This document shows positions 35,726 through 44,124 of a DNA stretch of 44,867 nt, one piece after another. The position numbers and the translations under genes were made by a program. Each line of letters starts with the position of its first letter. Position 1 is the first letter of the stretch. The stretch spans positions 1-44,867 of the forward strand of contig OMXK01000003.1 in assembly GCA_900314995.1 (NCBI GenBank), read 5' to 3'. The notes under the pieces are model-generated. The model was not told the DNA's origin, made no database searches, and saw nothing but the letters and a program-made list of their open reading frames with translations. This stretch comes from an uncultured Prevotella sp. (GTDB taxonomy: Bacteria > Bacteroidota > Bacteroidia > Bacteroidales > Bacteroidaceae).

Positions 35726-36763
35726 ATGGTTATGATGATGAATAGAAGCAAAAAGAATTATTATCTGGTCGTCGCAGTGCTCTGTCTGGCAGGAATAATC
35801 GGCACGTTTGTCTACTACTTTGTGGGCAGCTTCTCCGATTCCGGGAAGACAGAATACGTGTATATCGACACCAACGACAACCTGGACTCCCTGTCGGCCA
35901 AATTCTCGCCCTTCGCATCAGGCCGCACCATCACGACGTTCAGGGTTCTTGCACGGCACACGGGATATGACGAGCATATCAGAACCGGGCGTTTCGCCAT
36001 CCGGCCCGGGGAGAGCACCGTGACGGTGTTCCGCCATCTGAAGAACGGTTTACAGGAGCCCGTCAAGCTGACGATTCCCGAAAGTAGGACGACAGACCGG
36101 CTGGCGGCCTCGCTCTCTCACAAGCTGATGCTGGACAGTACGACGACAGCCATTCTGCTGCGCGACTCATCGTACTGTGCCAAACAAGGTTACGATACAG
36201 CAACCATCGTCTGCGTATTTGTGCCCAACACCTATGAGGTCTATTGGAACACGTCGCTTGACAATCTGATGAAGCGCATGCAGAAAGAGCACGACAACTT
36301 CTGGAACGCCGACCGCCAGGCCAAAGCCCGGGCGATAGGACTCACCCCGAATGAAGTGTGCACCTTGGCCAGCATCATCGACGAAGAAACCGCCAACAAC
36401 GGGGAGAAGCCGATGATCGCAGGCATGTATCTGAACCGACTGAAGACCGGGATGCCTTTACAGGCCGACCCGACGATCAAATTCGCACTGAAGGATTTTG
36501 CGCTGAAGCGTATCTATCACAACATGCTGACGATCGACAATCCGTATAATACCTATCGTAATACAGGTCTGCCTCCCGGACCGATCAAGATTGCCTCAGT
36601 GGCAGGTATCGATGCCGTGCTGAACCGCGTGGACCACAACTATCTGTATATGTGTGCCAAAGAAGACTTCTCGGGCACCCACAACTTTGCTGCCACCTAT
36701 CAGGAGCACCTGAGGAATGCCAGCAAATATGCACGGGCACTCAACCAGCGCGGAATTAAATAA
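35726..36763 (+). CDS. mltG: Endolytic murein transglycosylase MltG
   Basis: Cleaves nascent peptidoglycan strands at the inner membrane and sets glycan chain length. One N-terminal transmembrane helix (YYLVVAVLCLAGIIGTFVYYFV) is followed by the YceG domain. The catalytic Glu is in LASIIDEETANNGEKPMIAG, and other signatures are QADPTIKFAL and NTYRNTGLPPGPIKIAS. In-frame ATG codons at 35726, 35732, 35735 and 35738 make the exact start uncertain. The first is listed here (345 residues), though the later ones leave a more normal leader. Confidence 0.93.
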   Translation: MVMMMNRSKKNYYLVVAVLCLAGIIGTFVYYFVGSFSDSGKTEYVYIDTNDNLDSLSAKFSPFASGRTITTFRVLARHTGYDEHIRTGRFAIRPGESTVTVFRHLKNGLQEPVKLTIPESRTTDRLAASLSHKLMLDSTTTAILLRDSSYCAKQGYDTATIVCVFVPNTYEVYWNTSLDNLMKRMQKEHDNFWNADRQAKARAIGLTPNEVCTLASIIDEETANNGEKPMIAGMYLNRLKTGMPLQADPTIKFALKDFALKRIYHNMLTIDNPYNTYRNTGLPPGPIKIASVAGIDAVLNRVDHNYLYMCAKEDFSGTHNFAATYQEHLRNASKYARALNQRGIK

Positions 36764-36798
36764 TAAGGTATAATAGCAGGATTCTCAGAAAAAATGTG

Positions 36799-36806
36799 TA
36801 ATTTTG
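36799..36806 (+). promoter_or_regulatory. -7 promoter element of glnS
   Basis: TAATTTTG lies 26 bases before the glnS ATG. Confidence 0.6.
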
Positions 36807-36832
36807 CACCCAGATAATTATAGCTATACAAT

Positions 36833-38575
36833 ATGGAAGAGAAAAATGTAAATGTAAGTGAGGAGAAGAAATCCGTAAGTTTCATAGAACAGAAGGTGAA
36901 GGACGACCTTGCGGCAGGTAAGAACGGCGGCAGATTCCAGACACGTTTCCCGCCAGAGCCCAACGGCTATCTGCATATCGGCCACGCTAAGGCCATCGCC
37001 ATCGACTTCGGTCTGGCCAAGAAATACGGTGGTATCTGTAACCTCCGCTTCGACGATACAAACCCCATCAAGGAAGACACGGAATACATCGAAAGCATCG
37101 AGAACGACATCAAGTGGCTCGGGTTCCAGTGGGCCAACGTCTACTATGCAAGCGACTATTTCCAGGAGCTGTGGGACTTTGCCGTCTGGCTCATCCAGCA
37201 AGGACGCGCCTACGTCGACGAGCAGAGTTCCGAGGTAATTGCCCAGCAGAAGGGAACGACCACGAGTCCGGGAACCAATAGTCCCTATCGCGACCGTCCT
37301 ATAGAAGAAAACCTCAAGCTCTTTGAGTTTATGAACAGCGGTAAATGTGAGCCGGGCACACTCGTGCTGCGCGCAAAGATCGACATGACCCATCCGAACA
37401 TGCTGTTCCGCGATCCCCTGATCTATCGTGTGCTCAACATTCCCCATATTCGCACAGGTAACAAATGGAACGCATATCCGATGTATGATTTCACACACGG
37501 ACAGAGCGACTATCTCGAGGGTGTCACCCACTCGTGGTGTACGCTTGAGTTTGTTGAGCATCGTCCCCTCTATGATCTGTTTGTCACGTGGATGAAGGAA
37601 TGGAAGGGCGAAACCGACAACATCGAAGACAACCGCCCCCGTCAGACAGAGTTCAACAAACTGAATCTGAACTATACGCTGATGTCGAAGCGTAATCTGC
37701 TGGCATTGGTGAACGAGAAGCTCGTCAGCGGCTGGGATGATCCCCGAATGCCGACCATCTGCGGTTTCCGCCGTCGTGGCTACAGTCCCGAGAGTATCGT
37801 CAACTTCATCGACAAGATCGGCTACACGAAGATCGATGCACTGAACGACATGGCCCTCCTGGAGAGCGCAGTCCGCGATGACCTCAACAGCAGAGCTATC
37901 CGCGTAAGTGCCGTTCTGAATCCTGTGAAAGTGGTGATTACCAACTATCCCGAAGGACAGGTAGAGCAGCTGACCGCTGTGAATAATCCCGAGAACGAAG
38001 CTGACGGCACTCATACGATAGAGTTCAGCCGTGAACTCTGGATCGAGCGCGATGACTTCATGAAAGAAGCCGAGAAGAAATTCATGCGTCTGGCTCCCGG
38101 CAAGGAGGTTCGTCTGAAGAATGCCTATATCATCAAGTGTGACGAGGAACACCCCTGCGACGAAGATGAGAACGGCAATGTGACGACCATCTACTGTACT
38201 TACGATCCCGAGTCGAGAAGCGGTCTGCCCGGTTCCAACAGAAAGATCAAGGGAAAGACGCTTCATTGGGTGAGTTGCGAACACGCCGTCAAGGCTGAGG
38301 TTCGTCTCTACGACCGCCTCTGGAAGGTAGAGAATCCTCGCGACGAATTGGCAGCCATCCGTGAAGCCCAGAACTGTGACGCCGTCACAGCAATGAAGCA
38401 GATGATCAACCCCAACTCGCTGAGCGTTCTGAAAGACTGTTATATCGAGCCCTACGCAGCAGCCATGAAACCGCTTACTTATCTGCAGTTCCAGCGTATC
38501 GGATACTTTACGCCCGACTCAGATTCCACACCAGAGAAGCCAGTCTTCAATAAGACCGTAGGACTTAAAGTTTGA
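36833..38575 (+). CDS. glnS: Glutaminyl-tRNA synthetase
   Basis: Charges tRNA-Gln directly. 580 residues, class I. The HIGH motif is PPEPNGYLHIGHAKA near residue 50, and the KMSKS variant LMSKRNLL is near residue 283. Characteristic GlnRS segments are LRFDDTNPIKEDTEYIESIE and GWDDPRMPTICGFRRRGYSP. The C-terminal two-barrel anticodon-binding region is complete, with no YqeY appendage. The TPR gene starts 2 bases after the stop. Confidence 0.97.
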   Translation: MEEKNVNVSEEKKSVSFIEQKVKDDLAAGKNGGRFQTRFPPEPNGYLHIGHAKAIAIDFGLAKKYGGICNLRFDDTNPIKEDTEYIESIENDIKWLGFQWANVYYASDYFQELWDFAVWLIQQGRAYVDEQSSEVIAQQKGTTTSPGTNSPYRDRPIEENLKLFEFMNSGKCEPGTLVLRAKIDMTHPNMLFRDPLIYRVLNIPHIRTGNKWNAYPMYDFTHGQSDYLEGVTHSWCTLEFVEHRPLYDLFVTWMKEWKGETDNIEDNRPRQTEFNKLNLNYTLMSKRNLLALVNEKLVSGWDDPRMPTICGFRRRGYSPESIVNFIDKIGYTKIDALNDMALLESAVRDDLNSRAIRVSAVLNPVKVVITNYPEGQVEQLTAVNNPENEADGTHTIEFSRELWIERDDFMKEAEKKFMRLAPGKEVRLKNAYIIKCDEEHPCDEDENGNVTTIYCTYDPESRSGLPGSNRKIKGKTLHWVSCEHAVKAEVRLYDRLWKVENPRDELAAIREAQNCDAVTAMKQMINPNSLSVLKDCYIEPYAAAMKPLTYLQFQRIGYFTPDSDSTPEKPVFNKTVGLKV

Positions 38576-38577
38576 TA

Positions 38578-39999
38578 ATGACCGATAACGAGGAGTATTT
38601 CAAGAGCAAGGGGTTTCAGAAACTCCTGAAGCAATACGAAGCGTCAGTCAAGTCTGGGCAGCCTATCTATATGGATGCCGATGATTTGGCTGACATTGCT
38701 GACTATTACCAGTATAACGGGAAAATGGCTGATGCCGACGCCGCTATCAACCTCGCGTTGGAATACAACCCAGATGCCGTAGGCCCGTTGCTTTACAAAG
38801 CCCGCGAGGCACTCTCCCGTCGCGACTTCGACAACGCGAGAGCCTATGCAGAACGGATGGAAGCTGTAGATCATCTGGAAGCCCTCTATTTCAAAGGAGA
38901 GATTCTGATTGCCGAAGAAAAGGTTGAAGAGGCTGACGAACTGTTCCGTGAACAGATGAAGGAAATAGAGTCCGACGAACTCATGGATTATGTCTATGAT
39001 GTCGCCAGTCTCTTTTTCGACTACAATTGTTTCAATAAGGCTTTCGAATGGGTAGCCCGTTCGCAAGGCGATGACTCCGACGACTTCAAGGAACTGATGG
39101 CCCGCACGCTCTTCGGACTCGGCAAATACAAGGATAGCGAGCGTATCTTCAACGAGTTGATTGATCACGACCCCTACTCCACCCGCTATTGGATTGCATT
39201 AGCAAGCGCCCAGTTCATGAACGAAGACTATCAGTCGGCAATCACCAGCAGCGAATATGCTATCGCCATCGATCCCAATGATCCCGACAGTGTGCTGTCA
39301 AAAGCCAACAGCCTCTATAATCTCGAGAACTACGAATCGGCACTCACCTACTATCAGCGTTATTCTCAAATATTGGAGGACGACGAGTTCGGCTACTTGC
39401 ATCAAGGAACCTGCCTCGTCAATCTCGGACGATTCGAAGAAGCAGCCAAGGTGCTGCAACAGGCCGAGAAACTGGCCAACGGCGATTCTCCCTATATGAC
39501 CGAAATCTATCAGGAGCTATCCTTCACCTTTAGCGAGCTTCACGATCCCGATCGCGCCGTCAGTTATATCGACAAGACGAAGGATCTGGATTGTGATCAC
39601 GTCAACATGGAGATTATCCGAGGACATATCCTGCTGGCAAATAAACGTAGTCAAGAAGCTGAGGAAGCATTCAAAAAAGCCCTCAAATTATGCAACAATG
39701 CCCCGCACGCCATCTTGCGGATTATTGTATCCCTTTATGATAACCATTATGTGTATCCGGCATATCTCCTTCTGAAGCCTTTTCTGAAGCATGCCAAAGC
39801 AAATTGGAAAGACGGTTATTCGTACATGGCACTCTGCTGTATGGATCTGCACAAAAAGAAGGAATTTCTGCAATACGTAAAACTCGGTTCAGAAAAGAAT
39901 CCTAAGGAAGCCAGGCTGGTACTCGGTTTTCTATTCCCTGAAGGTATGAAGCCTTCGGAATATTATGACTATTTGGTTAAAAAATTCGAACATAGATAA
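38578..39999 (+). CDS. Tetratricopeptide-repeat protein
   Basis: 473 residues made almost entirely of helical repeats of TPR type, for example ADIADYYQYNGKMADADAAI, ALASAQFMNEDYQSAITSS, EYAIAIDPNDPDSVLSKAN and LVNLGRFEEAAKVLQQA. There is no signal peptide or transmembrane helix, so it is cytosolic. It is a scaffold of unknown partners. The ATG at 38578 is chosen over an in-frame TTG inside the glnS end. It is co-transcribed with glnS (2-base gap) and followed 2 bases later by the DedA gene. Confidence 0.85.
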   Translation: MTDNEEYFKSKGFQKLLKQYEASVKSGQPIYMDADDLADIADYYQYNGKMADADAAINLALEYNPDAVGPLLYKAREALSRRDFDNARAYAERMEAVDHLEALYFKGEILIAEEKVEEADELFREQMKEIESDELMDYVYDVASLFFDYNCFNKAFEWVARSQGDDSDDFKELMARTLFGLGKYKDSERIFNELIDHDPYSTRYWIALASAQFMNEDYQSAITSSEYAIAIDPNDPDSVLSKANSLYNLENYESALTYYQRYSQILEDDEFGYLHQGTCLVNLGRFEEAAKVLQQAEKLANGDSPYMTEIYQELSFTFSELHDPDRAVSYIDKTKDLDCDHVNMEIIRGHILLANKRSQEAEEAFKKALKLCNNAPHAILRIIVSLYDNHYVYPAYLLLKPFLKHAKANWKDGYSYMALCCMDLHKKKEFLQYVKLGSEKNPKEARLVLGFLFPEGMKPSEYYDYLVKKFEHR

Positions 40000-40001
40000 T
40001 T

Positions 40002-40634
40002 ATGGGTTTTATTACAAATATATTAAACAGTTTAGGTTGGTATCCGACTATTTTCATTCTGATGCTTCTGGAAAGTACAGTTGTGCCGGTCCCGTCAGAA
40101 TTTGTTGTCACACCAGCCGCCTATCATGCTGCCAGCGGTTCGCTGAACGTTTTTCTCGTTATCCTCTTTGCTACATTGGGAGCTGACATCGGTGCCAGTA
40201 TCAACTATTTCGTCGCCCTCTACGTGGGGCGCCCAGTCGTCTATAAGTTTGCCAACAGCAAATGGGGAAAGATGTGTCTGCTCAACCAGGAAAAGGTCGA
40301 GCGAAGTGAGAAATACTTTGACGATCACGGTGTTGCCGCTACGTTGACGGGCCGATTCGTTCCTGTCATCCGCCACTTGATTTCCATCCCTGCAGGACTA
40401 GCTCGGATGAACTACGGCAAGTTTCTGCTTTTCACCACGATTGGTGCAGGAGGCTGGCATAGTGTATTGGCAGCATTAGGCTGGTATCTGCATGCCATTG
40501 TGCCAGAAGAGCAGCTCAACGACAAGATCAGCGAATATGCGGAATACATCAAGATTATCATCTTGGCATTGCTCGTTCTTGCGGTTGTTTACTTCTCCGT
40601 AAAGACCTGGATGAAGAAAAAGAAGCAGAATTAG
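40002..40634 (+). CDS. DedA-family membrane protein
   Basis: 210 residues with about five hydrophobic segments. Family features are ESTVVPVPSEFVVTPAAYHA near the start and the central FDDHGVAATLTGRFVPVIRH followed by SIPAGLARMNYGKFLLFT, with the conserved Arg residues. Members act in undecaprenyl-phosphate or phospholipid recycling and membrane homeostasis, which would fit near envelope and glycan genes. The precise substrate is unknown. It ends the glnS-TPR-DedA unit. Confidence 0.9.
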   Translation: MGFITNILNSLGWYPTIFILMLLESTVVPVPSEFVVTPAAYHAASGSLNVFLVILFATLGADIGASINYFVALYVGRPVVYKFANSKWGKMCLLNQEKVERSEKYFDDHGVAATLTGRFVPVIRHLISIPAGLARMNYGKFLLFTTIGAGGWHSVLAALGWYLHAIVPEEQLNDKISEYAEYIKIIILALLVLAVVYFSVKTWMKKKKQN

Positions 40635-40639
40635 ATATA

Positions 40640-40690
40640 ATATGCAATTATTTCGCTTAAAAATTCTTTTTTATTAAAAGAATTGCATAT
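40640..40690. promoter_or_regulatory. Nested inverted repeats at the manC promoter
   Basis: ATATGCAATT (40640-40649) and AATTGCATAT (40681-40690) are perfect 10-bp inverted arms. A perfect 9-bp hairpin AATTCTTTT/AAAAGAATT (40662-40684) lies inside. The right arm runs into the -7 box. It may terminate the upstream unit, bind a regulator, or both. Confidence 0.55.
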
Positions 40691-40695
40691 CTTTG
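40688..40695 (+). promoter_or_regulatory. -7 promoter element of the GDP-fucose operon
   Basis: TATCTTTG lies 25 bases before the manC ATG. Its first three bases belong to the inverted repeat. Confidence 0.65.
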
Positions 40696-40720
40696 CACAT
40701 TATTATCATCAATTCACATT

Positions 40721-41788
40721 ATGGCGAAGACAAACAATCATCTGGTTATTATGGCAGGCGGCGTAGGCAGTCGCTTCTGGCCGATGAGTACAGCGGAGAA
40801 TCCGAAACAGTTCATTGATGTTTTGGGCGTTGGGAAGACATTGCTCCAGTTGACAGTCGAGAGATTCGGCAATCTGGTAAAGCCCGAGAACATCTGGGTC
40901 GTGACGAATCAGAAATATTCAGACATCGTAAAAGAGCAACTGCCTGACATCCCTTCCTCCAACATCCTTTGTGAACCCTGTCGCCGTAACACGGCTCCCT
41001 GTATCGCTTATGTCAGCTGGCGTATCAAGTCGAAAGACCCCAAGGCCAACGTTGTCGTTACTCCAAGCGACCATATCGTGACGAATCCGGCCGAATTCCA
41101 ACGGGTCATCAAAGAATGTATGGTTTTCACTGGTGAGACCGACGCTATTGTCACCTTGGGCATGAAGCCCAATCGTCCGGAAACAGGCTATGGCTATATT
41201 CAGGCAGACTTAAGTACCAGTTCACTCCGCAACAAAGAAATCTTCAGAGTAGACTCTTTCCGCGAAAAGCCTAATCTGGAGACAGCAAACGAATATATTA
41301 AAAAGAACAACTATTTCTGGAATGCGGGCATCTTTATCTGGAACATCAACACCATCGTCAACGCATTCCGCGTTTATCAGCCCTCAATGGCGAAGCTGTT
41401 CGAATCGCTGCTTCCCGTCTACGGTACAAATAAAGAACAGGAAGAGATCAACCGCTTATTCCCAGAATGCGATAACATCTCCGTCGACTATGCCATTATG
41501 GAGAAAGCCGAAGAGATCTTCGTCTGTCCTGCCGACTTCGGCTGGAGCGATCTCGGCACGTGGGGTTCCCTTCAGATACAAAGCAAGAAGGACATCTACG
41601 GCAATGCCTGTATCGGGCAGAATATCGCAATCTTCGAAAGCCACAACTGTATTATTCACACGACACAGGAAAAGAAAGTGGTTATTCAGGGGCTTGACGG
41701 CTATATCGTAGCAGAAAACAACGACACGCTCTTAATTTGCAAACTTTCAGAAGAACAGCGCATTAAGCAGTTCTCTGGTGAAAACTAA
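40721..41788 (+). CDS. manC: Mannose-1-phosphate guanylyltransferase
   Basis: Makes GDP-mannose from mannose-1-phosphate and GTP. 355 residues, the single-domain form without the isomerase half of bifunctional ManC. The nucleotide-binding signature is MAGGVGSRFWPMS, residues 11-23. Family motifs include VVTPSDHIV, RPETGYGYIQ, FREKPNLETA, WNAGIFIWN and DFGWSDLGTWGSL. It is the first gene of manC-gmd-fcl, with gmd 6 bases downstream, so GDP-mannose is probably made for fucose synthesis. Confidence 0.95.
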   Translation: MAKTNNHLVIMAGGVGSRFWPMSTAENPKQFIDVLGVGKTLLQLTVERFGNLVKPENIWVVTNQKYSDIVKEQLPDIPSSNILCEPCRRNTAPCIAYVSWRIKSKDPKANVVVTPSDHIVTNPAEFQRVIKECMVFTGETDAIVTLGMKPNRPETGYGYIQADLSTSSLRNKEIFRVDSFREKPNLETANEYIKKNNYFWNAGIFIWNINTIVNAFRVYQPSMAKLFESLLPVYGTNKEQEEINRLFPECDNISVDYAIMEKAEEIFVCPADFGWSDLGTWGSLQIQSKKDIYGNACIGQNIAIFESHNCIIHTTQEKKVVIQGLDGYIVAENNDTLLICKLSEEQRIKQFSGEN

Positions 41789-41794
41789 ATAAAT

Positions 41795-42883
41795 ATGGAT
41801 AATAAAAAAGTTGCTCTTATTACAGGTATTACAGGCCAGGATGGCTCATACCTAGCTGAATTCCTCATTGAGAAAGGTTACGAGGTTCACGGCCTTTTAC
41901 GCCGTTCCTCATCTTTTAATACAGGACGTATCGAGCACCTCTATCTCGATGAGTGGGTGCGAGATATGAAGAAGGCTCGTCTGGTAAATCTGCATTGGGC
42001 AGATATGACGGATTCTTCTTCTTTGATTCGCATTATCGGCGAGACGCGTCCGACAGAAATCTACAACCTCGCAGCTCAGAGTCATGTAAAGGTCTCGTTC
42101 GATGTGCCTGAGTATACAGCCGATGTCGATGCCACAGGAGTACTCCGTCTGCTGGAAGCTGTACGCATCTGCGGTCTTGAGAAGACTTGTCGCATCTATC
42201 AGGCTTCAACTTCCGAACTTTACGGCAAGGTACAGGAAGTTCCTCAGAGTGAAACGACCCCGTTCTATCCCCGTAGCCCCTATTCAGTAGCCAAACTCTA
42301 CGGTTTCTGGATTATGAAGAACTACCGCGAGTCATACGGCATGTACTGCTGCAACGGTATCCTCTTCAATCATGAGAGTGAGCGTCGCGGTGAAAACTTC
42401 GTAACACGAAAGATCACGTTGGCCGCTGCCCGTATCGCCCAGGGGTATCAGGATAAACTCTATTTGGGAAATCTGAACTCACTTCGCGACTGGGGTTATG
42501 CCAAAGACTATATCGAGTGCATGTGGCTGATTCTTCAGCAGCCAGAACCCGATGACTTCGTGATTGCTACTGGTGAGTATCATACTGTTCGTGAGTTTGC
42601 TACCCTAGCCTTCAAGGAGGCAGGCATCGAACTCGAATGGCGCGGTGATGGTGTTGATGAGAAGGGATACGATAAGGCTACGGGTAAGGCTTTGGTAGAG
42701 GTTGATCCGAAGTACTTCCGTCCTGCAGAGGTTGATCAGCTGTTGGGTAATCCTGCAAAGGCTAAAGCCAAACTCGGCTGGAATCCTCAGAAGACCTCTT
42801 TCCCTCAACTCGTTAAGATTATGGTTCAGCACGACATGAAGTTCGTTAAGAAATTATTCATCAAAGCCCAGATGGAAGAATGA
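41795..42883 (+). CDS. gmd: GDP-mannose 4,6-dehydratase
   Basis: NADP-dependent SDR enzyme giving GDP-4-keto-6-deoxymannose. 362 residues. The Rossmann motif is [16 protein letters not shown], beginning near residue 7. Catalytic residues lie in [13 protein letters not shown] and YSVAKLYG (Tyr-x3-Lys). [15 protein letters not shown] is the family's cofactor/tetramer loop. The stop overlaps the fcl start in ATGA, which indicates translational coupling. Confidence 0.97.
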   Translation: MDNKKVALITGITGQDGSYLAEFLIEKGYEVHGLLRRSSSFNTGRIEHLYLDEWVRDMKKARLVNLHWADMTDSSSLIRIIGETRPTEIYNLAAQSHVKVSFDVPEYTADVDATGVLRLLEAVRICGLEKTCRIYQASTSELYGKVQEVPQSETTPFYPRSPYSVAKLYGFWIMKNYRESYGMYCCNGILFNHESERRGENFVTRKITLAAARIAQGYQDKLYLGNLNSLRDWGYAKDYIECMWLILQQPEPDDFVIATGEYHTVREFATLAFKEAGIELEWRGDGVDEKGYDKATGKALVEVDPKYFRPAEVDQLLGNPAKAKAKLGWNPQKTSFPQLVKIMVQHDMKFVKKLFIKAQMEE

Positions 42884-44076
42884 GTTTAGACAAGACAAGT
42901 AAGATATATGTAGCGGGACACCACGGACTTGTGGGTTCCGCTATTTGGAATAACCTCCTTCAGCGCGGTTATACGAATCTAGTGGGTCGTAGTCACAAGG
43001 AGCTCGACCTCACGGATCAGGTTGCAGTCAAAAGGTTCTTCGATGAAGAGTGTCCCGATGCTGTTGTACTGGCAGCAGCTTTTGTAGGCGGCATCATGGC
43101 CAACTCACTCTATCGTGCCGACTTCATCATGATGAACATGAAGATTCAGTGCAACGTTATTTCTGAAGCATACGCTCACGGTGTAAAGAAACTGCTTTTC
43201 TTAGGTTCTACATGTATCTATCCGAAGAATGCACCTCAGCCCATGAAGGAGGATTGTCTGCTGACATCTCCACTGGAATACACCAACGAAGAGTATGCCA
43301 TCGCAAAGATTGCGGGTCTGAAGATGTGTGAGAGTTATAATCTGCAATACGGCACCAACTATATTGCCGTGATGCCGACAAACCTCTATGGCCCTAACGA
43401 CAATTTCCACTTGGAGAACTCACATGTGATGCCAGCCATGATGCGAAAGATCTATCTGGCCAAACTGATTCACGATGAGGAATGGGACAAGATCGCCATC
43501 GATTTGAACAAACGTCCCGTCGAAGGCGTAACAGGCGAAGGTCTCAATGGTCAATGGTCAATGGTCAATCGAAAAAACGCCCTCAGCGTTTTGGCAAAAT
43601 ACGGTATATATAATAATAAGGTGGTACTCTGGGGAACAGGCACCCCACTCCGCGAGTTCCTTTGGAGTGAGGATATGGCTGATGCTTCCGTCCATGTGTT
43701 ACTGAATGTTGACTTCAAGGATGTAATTGGCATCGAGAAATATTCCTCCGTTCATTATGGGGCTTCCACCAATGGTGCAGTAGACCGCAACCATTCTGCA
43801 GGTCGCGGTGGAGCTATCCCATCACTAGGCGAGATCCGGAATTGCCACATCAATGTGGGCACAGGAAAAGAACTCACCATTCGCGAACTCTCGCAGCTTG
43901 TCGTGAAGGCTGTCGGTTTCGAGGGCGAAGTGGAGTTTGATGCCTCCAAGCCTGATGGTACGATGCGCAAACTCATCGATGTTTCGAAACTTCACTCACT
44001 CGGCTGGACCCACAAAGTTGAAATTGAGGATGGTGTTGCCAAACTATTTGAATGGTATCGCCAAAGTCTACAATAA
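42880..44076 (+). CDS. fcl: GDP-L-fucose synthase, with two insertions
   Basis: Epimerase/reductase completing GDP-L-fucose synthesis. The Rossmann motif is [13 protein letters not shown]. Catalytic residues lie in [14 protein letters not shown] and EYAIAKIAG (Tyr-x3-Lys). At 398 residues it is longer than most GDP-fucose synthases (about 310-360). One insertion, LNGQWSMVN, is encoded by a heptanucleotide tandem repeat (43544-43569). Another of about 35 residues (284-318) precedes [14 protein letters not shown]. The frame is intact. Its product feeds fucosylation of capsule or surface glycoproteins. Confidence 0.95.
   Translation: MSLDKTSKIYVAGHHGLVGSAIWNNLLQRGYTNLVGRSHKELDLTDQVAVKRFFDEECPDAVVLAAAFVGGIMANSLYRADFIMMNMKIQCNVISEAYAHGVKKLLFLGSTCIYPKNAPQPMKEDCLLTSPLEYTNEEYAIAKIAGLKMCESYNLQYGTNYIAVMPTNLYGPNDNFHLENSHVMPAMMRKIYLAKLIHDEEWDKIAIDLNKRPVEGVTGEGLNGQWSMVNRKNALSVLAKYGIYNNKVVLWGTGTPLREFLWSEDMADASVHVLLNVDFKDVIGIEKYSSVHYGASTNGAVDRNHSAGRGGAIPSLGEIRNCHINVGTGKELTIRELSQLVVKAVGFEGEVEFDASKPDGTMRKLIDVSKLHSLGWTHKVEIEDGVAKLFEWYRQSLQ
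43544..43569 (+). repeat. Heptanucleotide tandem repeat inside fcl
   Basis: TCAATGG is repeated three times and followed by TCAAT (3.7 copies). On the coding strand it differs little from the TCAAATG repeat in lacZ. It encodes part of an insertion in a surface loop. One unit gained or lost would frameshift the gene. Confidence 0.9.
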
Positions 44077-44105
44077 AAAAGCCCGCATCTAGCGGGCCTT
44101 TTTAT
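44075..44105. terminator. Bidirectional terminator between fcl and the xylulokinase gene
   Basis: GCCCGC (44081-44086) and GCGGGC (44092-44097) pair around ATCTA, with AAAAAA upstream and TTTTT downstream. It serves both convergent genes. Confidence 0.9.
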
Positions 44106-44124
44106 TGAATATATCTCAGTTTGA

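Noticed and set aside
36824-38284. 486-residue open frame opposite glnS
   Set aside because: It is the reverse-strand shadow of glnS, with no family resemblance, promoter or operon context of its own.
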